Made by a program: the position numbers and the translations under genes. The notes under the pieces are model-generated. The model saw only the letters and a list, made by a program, of their open reading frames with translations. It searched no databases and was not told the origin of the DNA. DNA of 64,000 nucleotides, from the NCBI GenBank assembly GCA_963748545.1, contig CAVVJO010000019.1, positions 1 through 64,000 of the forward strand. The letters run 5' to 3'. Shown in pieces: positions 8,205-15,302 of this stretch. Source of the DNA: Roseiarcus sp963748545. Its GTDB lineage: Bacteria; Pseudomonadota; Alphaproteobacteria; Rhizobiales; Beijerinckiaceae. The first letter of the stretch is position 1, and each line of letters begins with the position of its first letter.

Positions 8205-10324
8205 ATGCGCATGCTGAGCCTTGCCGTTTTCGCCGTCCTCGCCCTTACGATCGGCGCCTACGAGGAAAACGGCATGACGATCCTGATCGGAATTGTCTCG
8301 GCGCTGTCGGCGGTCGCCTCGCTCCCGCGCTGGCGGCTCTCGACCTTTCTGACGATGCTGTCAGAACTGTTCGTCGCGGAGACGGTGATCTTCGGCGTGC
8401 TCGACCTCGTCGCTCTGCTCGGCTACTGGCCGAAAGCGTATGAAGATTATCAGCTTCCGACCTATCTGCCGCTCGCGACCGCGATCTTTATTCTCGCCAT
8501 CTTCGGCGTCTCGCATTTCGGCATCGTCCGGCGGATGATGCGGATCGCCGATCCGTTCTTCGCCGCGCGCACCCCGATCTCGATCCGCCCCTGGCCGCTG
8601 CCCCGAATGATCGCGCGGCAGGACGTCTACGCCCGCATCAACGTCTGGTTCCTGATCCTCATCAACCAGTTCCAGGTCGCGCTCGGGCTCCGGTTCAATT
8701 TCTTCCAGCGCGACTTCGGCAACGCCATCCAGGTCGCCGACGACGCCCACCGCACGGCCTTCTGGCATCAGCTCCTCTATGTCTTCGTGCCGCTGGCCTT
8801 CATCGCGATCCTCGCCGGCCTCGTCGAGTTCTTCGTCGCCTCGAATTTCGTGCTGCAATGGCGGCGGTGGATGACGGCGGCGTTCACCTCGCGCTGGCTC
8901 ACGCACTCGATGCACTACAAGCTCGCGCTCGGCGCGTCCGAGGCCGACAACCCCGACCAGCGCATCTCGCAGGACGTCGGCGGCTTCATCAACGGCAGCG
9001 GCACCGGCATCAACTCCGGCAACGCGGGCATCTACAACTACACGATTCAGTTGATCTCTTCCGCGACCAATCTCGTGTCGTTCTCGATCATCCTGTGGGG
9101 GATCTCGAACGCGATGCGCGCGCCGATCTTCGGGATCGAAATTCCCGGCTTCCTGTTCTGGGTCGCCGTGCTCTACGCGGCCGCCGCCACCGGCGTCACG
9201 CACCTGATCGGCCGCAGCCTTTCGCGGCTGTATTTCCGCCAGCAGACAGTCGAAGCGAACTTCCGCTTCGACCTCGCCCGCATCCGCGAATACAGCGAGC
9301 AGATCGCCTTGCTCAAGGGCGAGGATCGCGAGATCCAGCGCGCCGGGACGGTGTTCAGCGACGTCTTTCACACCATCCAGCGGATCATCCGGGTGCGCAC
9401 CTGGCTGATCGCCTTCAACCAGTTCTACAGCCAGATCTCCGTCATCATTCCCTACGTTGTGGTCGCGCCGTTCTATTACATGAAGGTGGTCGACTTCGGC
9501 CGCTTCAGCCAGTCGGCCGACGCCTTCGGCGCGGTCAACGGCTCGATGAACTTCTTCGTTGACCGCTACATCGGACTGGCCGACTTCAGCGCCGCCATTC
9601 AGCGTCTGACCACGTTCGAGGATTCGTTCGAGCGGGTGCGGGAATTCGAGACGCTCGAGCCGCGTATCACCACGGTCGCGCAGGACGGCCCGATTTTGTC
9701 TCTCCCCGACGTCGACCTTGCGCTGCCGGACGGCCGCAAGCTCGCCCATGTCGGCGATCTTGCGCTCGTTCCCCAGGAATCGACCCTGGTCGTCGGCCCC
9801 TCGGGCGTCGGCAAGTCGACGTTGTTCCGGGCCATCTCGGGCCTTTGGCCGTTCGGCTCGGGCGAGGTCAAGCAGCCGGAATTCGCCAAGCTGATGCTGC
9901 TGCCGCAGCGGCCCTACATCCCGATCGGGCGTTTGCGCGACGCCCTCGCCTACCCGGGCGAGGCCTCGTCTTTCTCGACGCGGAGCTTCGGGACGCCCTC
10001 ATCAAGGTCGGGCTCGCGAGCTTCCAGAACCGGCTCGACGAGCACGACAACTGGCAGATGCACATGTCGGGCGGCGAGCAGCAGCGCCTCGCGGTCGCCC
10101 GCGCGCTTCTGGCCCGGCCGGACTGGCTGTTCCTCGACGAGGCGACCGCTTCGCTGGACGAAAAGAGCGAGGCCGACCTCTACCACGCGATCGCCAAGAC
10201 TTTGCCGGACACGACGCTGGTGTCGATCGGCCACCGCTCGACGCTGAACGCCTTCCACAAGCGCCGAATCGCCTTCACCCCCCACGGCGACGCGCCGGCG
10301 ACGGTCGAAGCGGCGGCGATGTAG
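8205..10324 (+). CDS. SbmA/BacA-type ABC transporter (frame interrupted)
   Basis: A fused permease-ATPase of the SbmA/BacA-like (ABC_membrane_2, YddA/Rv1819c) type. About the first 500 residues hold six or more membrane segments, with the family stretches NPDQRISQDVGGFINGSGTG and FYSQISVIIPYVVVAPFYYM. The ATPase has Walker A GPSGVGKST, signature MSGGEQQRLAVARALL and Walker B WLFLDEATASLDE. One base is missing near 9963-9970, splitting LRDALAYPGEA from FLDAELRDALIKVGL; the span is 3n-1. Relatives carry peptides, antimicrobial peptides or cobalamin. It lies about 410 bp upstream of the RiPP precursors on the same strand, so a role in peptide transport or self-protection is a reasonable inference but not shown. 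Confidence 0.85.
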
Positions 10325-10408
10325 GGGCGGCGGGTCCGTGTTGAACCCCCGCCCGGCCGTATTGATGGCGGTCGACGGGGGAACATTTTTCCATAAGATG
10401 CTTGGCGA

Positions 10409-10424
10409 TGTGACGCTCGTCACA
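10409..10424. promoter_or_regulatory. CRP/FNR-type palindrome
   Basis: TGTGACGCTCGTCACA is a perfect TGTGA-N6-TCACA palindrome, the classic site for CRP/FNR-superfamily regulators. It lies about 325 bp before the first RiPP precursor and about 85 bp after the ABC transporter gene. Confidence 0.5.
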
Positions 10425-10483
10425 GAAATGTCCTCGTTTTGGTGCTATTGCGTCTCAATGGCGTGCGTAGTCACGCTTGAGAG

Positions 10484-10507
10484 CGTATGTTAGCACCGTA
10501 TGTTAAC
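10484..10507 (+). repeat. Tandem 11-bp direct repeat over possible promoter
   Basis: CGTATGTTAGC at 10484-10494 and CGTATGTTAAC at 10497-10507 differ at one base and are spaced 13 bp start to start. They overlap a candidate promoter and could be an operator. Confidence 0.4.
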
Positions 10508-10734
10508 TTGGCGTAGTGTGGGTTCGACTTGGCCCCTGAATGCGCTGGAATTCATTTTGAGAAACTTTTTCGGCGCGCTTGAAGGCTAGGCGAGCCATCC
10601 GCGATGCAACTCCCGTTCCGAAAGCTTGTTTCGACTTTCGGCGGAAAGAGCGGTCCTGACCTAAGCGTCGGTTTTTGTTCGTCAGGTCAGTCAAAATTCG
10701 TTTCCTAGAGCAACCTATTTCCCGGAGGAAACAC

Positions 10735-11763
10735 ATGGCCCAGGCACCGAGAGAAAGCGGTAGCGGCGGCTCGGCGGAATTCGTCCGAAACGTCGTCTCC
10801 GACCCGAAGAATGTCCCCGATGTGATGCTGTTGACCGGCTACGCCGGCGCTTCGTCCGAGGAAGGTCACGAGCGCCTTTATTTGAGCCCGGACCTTAGCA
10901 GTTACGTCGAGATCCCAAGAACCGCCATCCTGCATCAGGCGGCGCTGCCGAAGGAGCAGGACGCGCATGGGGGCGTCACCGTGTGGGTGAAGAAGGACGC
11001 CGCGCTGCAATACAAGATGGCGCCCGCGGCTCAGGCGATGGCGCAGTATTTCGCGGGCGCGATTCAGGCCGGGGCGCAAGGCGCGCCTGTCGGCTACGGA
11101 ACGGCGGGCGGAATTCAGCCCACGCCGACTGCGATCCCAACGCATGTCTGCACGCATCTGACGCCGTGCATGCCGACGCGGTTCCAGCCGCAGTGTCCAT
11201 ATCCGAGCGAAATCTGCACGCATGTCGGCGCCTGTCCCACCCGCCATCCAGGCTATTGCCCGTTGCCTGAGGCGGCGGCCGGGGCTGCGAAGGCGGCGCA
11301 CGCCGGCGCCCAGGAATACCTCAAGCCGACTTTCATCGACTGCTCGATCGTTTGCCCGACGCGCATTGGCCCGTGCCAGTCGCACCACATCTCCTGCGCT
11401 CCTTGCGTCACGCAGCATCCTGTACAGTGCTCGATCGCCTGTCCGACGCGGCTTGAATTTAGCTGCAACCTCGCGTGCCACGTGACCAATGCCGCCTATT
11501 GTCCGGTCGCTTCGGGCGTCGCCTGCCCGCAGGTTAGTCTTGCCTGTCCGGAGCAGAGTTTGGCGTGCGGGGCCGGCTTCCCCGGTCAGCAGGGGGTTGG
11601 GACGCCAGTTGCGCAAGTGCAGGCCTTCAACGCTCGCGTCGGCGCGGTCCAAGCGACGATCGACATCTCATACGCGCCGGGATGCTGGTACAGCTACAAC
11701 GCCTGTCCAAGCATGATTTGTCAGCCGCACGGCACCCACAACACCCCTTGCTGCCCGTGGTGA
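10735..11763 (+). CDS. Cys-rich RiPP precursor 1
   Basis: A 342-residue protein with two unlike halves. Residues 1-138 have no Cys and form a conserved leader-like domain (SDPKNVPDVMLLTGY, LYLSPDLSSYVEIPRTAILH, GGVTVWVKKDAALQYK). From residue 139 onward it carries 24 Cys, mostly each with a Ser or Thr two to six residues upstream, as in CTHVGACPTRHPGYC and SIVCPTRIGPC. The C-terminus, SYAPGCWYSYNACPSMIC, is the same module seen twice in the paralogue at 11936. No signal peptide is present. ATG at 10735 follows GGAGGAAACAC. Upstream of dehydratase and cyclase genes, it is best read as a lanthionine-forming precursor with several cores. The leader family is conserved between the two copies but I cannot name it. 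Confidence 0.75.
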   Translation: MAQAPRESGSGGSAEFVRNVVSDPKNVPDVMLLTGYAGASSEEGHERLYLSPDLSSYVEIPRTAILHQAALPKEQDAHGGVTVWVKKDAALQYKMAPAAQAMAQYFAGAIQAGAQGAPVGYGTAGGIQPTPTAIPTHVCTHLTPCMPTRFQPQCPYPSEICTHVGACPTRHPGYCPLPEAAAGAAKAAHAGAQEYLKPTFIDCSIVCPTRIGPCQSHHISCAPCVTQHPVQCSIACPTRLEFSCNLACHVTNAAYCPVASGVACPQVSLACPEQSLACGAGFPGQQGVGTPVAQVQAFNARVGAVQATIDISYAPGCWYSYNACPSMICQPHGTHNTPCCPW

Positions 11764-11788
11764 CGGCGATCCGTCGGTAGCGCGCTTG

Positions 11789-11815
11789 CCCGCCTCGCCC
11801 TGGCGACGAGGCGGG
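11789..11815 (+). promoter_or_regulatory. GC-rich hairpin between the precursor genes
   Basis: CCCGCCTCG (11789-11797) and CGAGGCGGG (11807-11815) form a perfect 9-bp stem with a 9-base loop, 26 bases after the stop of precursor 1. There is no T-run, so it may protect the message end or partly stop transcription. The hairpin at 13079-13106 shares its stem sequence. Confidence 0.5.
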
Positions 11816-11838
11816 TCCCTTGAACCAACAAAGCAGAA

Positions 11839-11897
11839 CTGACGGCAAATCGGTGCTTGGCGAAAGCCGAGAATAGCCTGCAACCGACCGCCGTCAG
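11839..11897 (+). promoter_or_regulatory. Structured leader RNA with GAAA tetraloop
   Basis: Three nested stems pair across 59 bases: CTGACGGC (11839) with GCCGTCAG (11890), TCGGT (11850) with ACCGA (11883), and CTTGGC (11856) with GCCGAG (11866) closed by a GAAA loop at 11862-11865. The structure ends 39 bases before the ATG of precursor 2 and has no terminator T-run. It may be a processing site, a stabiliser or a regulatory RNA. Confidence 0.45.
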
Positions 11898-11935
11898 TCT
11901 CGCGCCTTCTCAAGTAGCACCGTAGGAGGAACGAC

Positions 11936-13054
11936 ATGGCCCAGGCGCCGAAAGAAGCCGGCGGCGACGCCGCCGCGGACTTCGTTCAAAACGTGGTCTC
12001 CGATCCCAAGAATGTCCCCGATGTCATGCTGCTGACCGGCTATCCGGGCGCATCGTCCGAAGAAGCTCACGAGCGCCTCTACCTCAGCCCTGACCTCAGC
12101 AGCTACGTCGAGATCCCCAGGACCGCCATCCTGCATCAGGCCGCGCTGCCAAAGGAGCAGGACGCGCACGGCGGCGTCACCGTCTGGGTAAAGAAAGACG
12201 CGGCGCTGCAATACAAGATGTCGCCGGCCGCGCAAGCGATGGCGAATTACTTCGCCGGAGCCATTCAGGCGCAAGCGCCGGGCGCGGCGGCCGGCTATGG
12301 GGCGGCGGGCGGAATCCAGCCCACGCCCACGGCGATTCCAACCCGTTTTACACCGTGCCTCCCCACACGGTTCCAGCCGCAGTGCCCGTATCCAACGGAA
12401 ATTTGCACACATGTCGGCGCGTGTCCGACGCGTCATCCTGGCTATTGTCCCTTGCCTGAGGCCTTCGCAGCTCAGGCCGCCGGGCAGCCGGTGGTTCGCC
12501 CGACCCACGCGGTCACGTGTGCGCCGTGCCTCACGCACGCCGTCACCTGCGCGCCATGTCATACCGTGGGGGAGACCGTGTGCCTGCCCTGCACGCATTT
12601 GTGCACCCGGGTGGGGCCCGGCTGCGGCGTCGCCGGGACGCAATTGAACTGCCACATCACCTGGGGCGACTGCACCTATTTCTGCGGGGAGTTGCTTGCC
12701 TGTTCGAATGGCCTTCTGTGCGCGGGCGCCGCGCCGCAGGCAGCGTTCGCGCAGGGGCCGGCCAAGGCCGGCGGCGTTGCTCCGGATTTCATTGGCGTCT
12801 CAATGGCGCCGGGATGTTATTGGAGTTGGGGCGCCTGTCCGACACTCTGGGGCGGATGCGGCCCACGCCATGTGTCGTACCCCTGCACAATGGATCCGGT
12901 GGTCCAGGCCCGGGCCCCCGGGGCTGGCGGCGTTGCTCCGGATTTCATCGGCGTCTCAATGGCGCCGGGGTGTCATTGGAGTTACGGCGCCTGCCCGAGC
13001 CTCTGGGGCGGATGCGGCCCACATCATGTGTCTCAACCCTGCACTCCGAAGTGA
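11936..13054 (+). CDS. Cys-rich RiPP precursor 2 with repeated core
   Basis: A 372-residue paralogue of the precursor at 10735. Residues 1-140 are nearly identical to that leader and Cys-free; residues 141-372 hold 26 Cys. The core region has three blocks: a shared block (CPYPTEICTHVGACPTRHPGY), a THAVTCAPC tandem, and two C-terminal copies of a 40-residue module starting GGVAPDFIGVSMAPGC, 52 residues apart. Each module has exactly four Cys, each with its own upstream Ser or Thr (SMAPGC, SWGAC or SYGAC, TLWGGC or SLWGGC, SYPC or SQPC), which is ideal for four (methyl)lanthionine rings. TAGGAGGA lies just before the ATG. Divergence falls mainly in the core, as in RiPP families. Confidence 0.78.
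   Translation: MAQAPKEAGGDAAADFVQNVVSDPKNVPDVMLLTGYPGASSEEAHERLYLSPDLSSYVEIPRTAILHQAALPKEQDAHGGVTVWVKKDAALQYKMSPAAQAMANYFAGAIQAQAPGAAAGYGAAGGIQPTPTAIPTRFTPCLPTRFQPQCPYPTEICTHVGACPTRHPGYCPLPEAFAAQAAGQPVVRPTHAVTCAPCLTHAVTCAPCHTVGETVCLPCTHLCTRVGPGCGVAGTQLNCHITWGDCTYFCGELLACSNGLLCAGAAPQAAFAQGPAKAGGVAPDFIGVSMAPGCYWSWGACPTLWGGCGPRHVSYPCTMDPVVQARAPGAGGVAPDFIGVSMAPGCHWSYGACPSLWGGCGPHHVSQPCTPK
12770..13050 (+). repeat. 156-bp-period core module, two copies
   Basis: Two near-identical DNA copies start at 12770 and 12926, each about 120 bp, encoding GGVAPDFIGVSMAPGC and the following WGGCG region. They are separated by a short Pro/Ala-rich spacer. A Thr/Ser swap and Tyr/His and Trp/Tyr changes leave the Ser/Thr-Cys spacing unchanged. 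Confidence 0.85.
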
Positions 13055-13078
13055 CCGTCCTGCCTCCGTGACGCCCGT

Positions 13079-13106
13079 CCCCGCCTCGCCGCCCGGCGAG
13101 GCGGGG
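13079..13106 (+). promoter_or_regulatory. Strong hairpin between precursor and enzyme genes
   Basis: CCCCGCCTCGCC (13079-13090) and GGCGAGGCGGGG (13095-13106) form a perfect 12-bp stem with a GCCC loop. It sits 24 bases after the precursor 2 stop. Lacking a T-run, it may attenuate rather than end transcription, giving more precursor than enzyme message. Confidence 0.55.
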
Positions 13107-13171
13107 CAAACCCGCCAATCCAATTCAGGCTCCTTGCGCGGCCGCCTTCGCTCCGCTGATATTGAGGCAGC

Positions 13172-14254
13172 ATGCATCTGACCGCCGCCAATCTCGCCTA
13201 CTTCCTTATGGATCGCGGACTTCTCGGCGCCGACGAAATCGTCGCGGGAAATTTCGCCGTCGTCGACGCCAGCCGCCGCAATCGCAATTTCAAGGCGATC
13301 CGCAAGGGCGCCCCGGGTCTCTTTGTGAAGCAGATGCGCGACATGCAGACCGACGCCATGCTGACGTTGAAGCGGGAGGCCGCTTGCTACGAATTGGCCC
13401 GGGACGTTCCCGCGCTGAGCCGCCTCATGCCGCGCCTCATCCGCTATGACGAGAGCCGCCACACGCTGGTGCTCGAATTGCTGCCCGAGGCCGAAAGTCT
13501 TCTCGCCTATCATGCTCGGAACAAGGGCTTTCCGGTCGAGGTCGGCCGCATGCTGGGCGAGGGTCTCGGCGTCTATCACTCACAGGCCGGGGCCCTGCTC
13601 GAAAACGACAAGCTCAAGTCCCTGCTCCAGCGCTATACGCCGGTGATCCTCACTTTGAGCCGGGGCGGCCACGCCGCGCTTGGTCACTTCGGACGCTTCG
13701 GGCCGGCGATCTCGGCGCTCCTTCAGCAGCACAAGGATTTCGAGGCGCTGCTCGACGCGCTCGGCGCCGAGTGGCGTTTCGACAGTCTCATCCATGGCGA
13801 TATGAAATGGGACAACGTGCTGGTGTTCCCTGCCGGCGAGGGCCTCGACTTTCGCATCGCCGATTGGGAAATGGCCGATTTCGGCGACGCGGCTTGGGAC
13901 GTCGGCGCTGTGCTGCAGAGCTTCCTGTCGGCCTGGATCATGTCGATGCCGATCGTGGGAGGCGCGCCTCCCGAAACCTACGTTGGCATGGCGGCGCAGC
14001 CGCTCGAGGCGATGCGCCCGGTTCTCAAGGCCTTTTGGCGAACCTACGCGGCGACCCGAGGCATCGAGGAGGCGCTGCAAAAGCGCGAACTCGAGCGCTG
14101 CATGCGATTCGGCGCGGCGCGCATGGTCTGGGCCGCGATCGAACAACGCCTGTATGTTTCTCAGGTCGATCCGATTGCCGCCGCGTTGCTGCAGGTCAGT
14201 CTCAACGTGCTCAAGGATCCGCCGCGTGCGGTGCGGGATTTCCTCGATGCCTAA
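13172..14254 (+). CDS. APH-like kinase of RiPP dehydratase pair
   Basis: A 360-residue aminoglycoside-phosphotransferase-fold protein. Kinase features are a candidate ATP Lys53 (LFVKQM), Glu69 in LKREAACYEL, the catalytic loop LIHGDMKWDN (HGD at 208-210, Asn215) and the metal-binding IADWEMADFGD (Asp231). Known relatives working with HopA1-like proteins, such as TvaC in thioviridamide and LxmK in the class V lanthipeptide lexapeptide, phosphorylate Ser/Thr of precursor peptides. The stop overlaps the start of the HopA1-like gene, the arrangement expected for a split dehydratase. An antibiotic-modifying role is less likely in this setting. Confidence 0.82.
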   Translation: MHLTAANLAYFLMDRGLLGADEIVAGNFAVVDASRRNRNFKAIRKGAPGLFVKQMRDMQTDAMLTLKREAACYELARDVPALSRLMPRLIRYDESRHTLVLELLPEAESLLAYHARNKGFPVEVGRMLGEGLGVYHSQAGALLENDKLKSLLQRYTPVILTLSRGGHAALGHFGRFGPAISALLQQHKDFEALLDALGAEWRFDSLIHGDMKWDNVLVFPAGEGLDFRIADWEMADFGDAAWDVGAVLQSFLSAWIMSMPIVGGAPPETYVGMAAQPLEAMRPVLKAFWRTYAATRGIEEALQKRELERCMRFGAARMVWAAIEQRLYVSQVDPIAAALLQVSLNVLKDPPRAVRDFLDA

Positions 14255-15302
14255 GCGCGCAAAGTCGAAAACGACCGTTAAGGGATTGAACCCCCGCGAG
14301 GAACTCGTCGCGGTCCTCGATAAAGTCGACATCCTTTCGCAGGTGGCGTTTTCTTTCGATAAAGGCCCTGCAAGCGACGTCAGGAATTATGCGGCTGGAT
14401 CGGGCGTGGCGGCGTCGGGCGACGATCTCTTGGTCAAGTCGATCGGAGCCATGCTCTACGACCCGTGCTACACGCGTCGCATCAGGCCGAGGCAGGACGG
14501 CCAAAGTCAGGACCCCGCACCCGACAAAGAATTCGCACGGCGGCTCGCAGCGGCCAACCGGGGGCGCGAACGTTGGGACAAGGGATGGGTTATCCATCAG
14601 TTCGGCCCTAACGGTCAGGCGTTCGTGCGAAAAGGCGATCGTGAACGCGTCGCCGTTCCGGGCGCGTTCATATTCGACGGCGCGCCGGGTATGGCGGCGC
14701 AGATCGGGACGAGCATCAGCGTGCGCGCCATGAGCGAGAGCTTCGAGGCGCAGCCCGGCTACTACTTCGCCTTCGGGGAGGCGCTCGACGAACTGGCCGA
14801 CAGTTTGAGCGTGGTGCGCCTATATTTTCATTCCAACGCTGAGACTGTCGCGTCGCTCGTCGGCTCTCTGACCTCGGGCCTCAATCGCTTCCAGACGCCG
14901 TTTCAGTTGAAGACGCCGACCGCGCCGGGACTTTATGGCCGCGCGGACGCGACCGTGCTCTATGTCGGTTCGCGCTATTTTCCCATCACCGCGAGAATTG
15001 TCGCGGGCGTCCGTGAGAGGGTCCCGCTCGAAGCTGCAACGCCCCTCTTCACCAAGACCTTGTGGCCTGGAGTCGGGGCGGCCGTCGAACCTGGCACCGG
15101 CGAAAGTTTCGGCCAGCACCGGTGCCGACTCGTGGCGGAAGGAATTGTCGACGCGTGGCGCCAAGGCGAGCAAAAGGCGTCGGCGCGTCTGGCGGCGGTC
15201 GAGGCGCGTTTCGCCGCCGCCGGCCTCGATTTCTCGCGTCCGTGGATCGGACCGACCGGCGTCGATCCGTTCATTCAACCTCAACCGGCGAGGCTTCCAT
15301 GA
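14247..15302 (+). CDS. HopA1-like phospho-Ser/Thr lyase
   Basis: A 351-residue protein of the HopA1 effector-like family. The diagnostic part is SLSVVRLYFHSNAETVASLV (around 187-206) followed by FQTPFQLKTPTAPGLYGRAD and ATVLYVGSRYF. In thioviridamide (TvaD) and lexapeptide (LxmY) pathways such proteins are the lyase partner of an APH-like kinase, eliminating phosphate to give dehydroalanine or dehydrobutyrine. The ATG at 14247 overlaps the kinase stop and its own stop overlaps the LanC-like start (ATGATGA), so the three are surely one operon. Catalytic residues cannot be assigned with confidence. Confidence 0.8.
   Translation: MPKRAKSKTTVKGLNPREELVAVLDKVDILSQVAFSFDKGPASDVRNYAAGSGVAASGDDLLVKSIGAMLYDPCYTRRIRPRQDGQSQDPAPDKEFARRLAAANRGRERWDKGWVIHQFGPNGQAFVRKGDRERVAVPGAFIFDGAPGMAAQIGTSISVRAMSESFEAQPGYYFAFGEALDELADSLSVVRLYFHSNAETVASLVGSLTSGLNRFQTPFQLKTPTAPGLYGRADATVLYVGSRYFPITARIVAGVRERVPLEAATPLFTKTLWPGVGAAVEPGTGESFGQHRCRLVAEGIVDAWRQGEQKASARLAAVEARFAAAGLDFSRPWIGPTGVDPFIQPQPARLP

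Larger units (their letters stand above)
10325..10734 (+). promoter_or_regulatory. Regulatory region before the RiPP cluster
   Basis: This 410-bp gap has no gene but is rich in symmetry. It contains a CRP/FNR-like palindrome (10409-10424), two tandem 11-bp repeats (10484-10494 and 10497-10507) overlapping a possible promoter TTGAGA-N16-TATGTT (10477-10504), and two consecutive hairpins: CCGAAAG/CTTTCGG (10618-10641) and CTGACCT/AGGTCAG (10656-10690). A strong GGAGG ribosome site at 10724-10728 precedes the first precursor start. Confidence 0.5.

Noticed and set aside
12481..13050. CRISPR-like array in the repeats of precursor 2
   Set aside because: Repeats are in-frame coding modules with only two long copies and no regular spacers.
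10735..13054. Reading the Cys-rich proteins as metallothioneins, ferredoxins or spore-coat-like proteins
   Set aside because: Cys spacing follows Ser/Thr partners rather than CxC or CxxCxxC metal patterns, and the adjacent lanthionine-type enzymes give a better explanation. Disulfide or metal roles remain possible until tested.
13172..14254. Aminoglycoside resistance gene
   Set aside because: The fold is the same, but overlap with a HopA1-like gene and the cluster context point to peptide phosphorylation.
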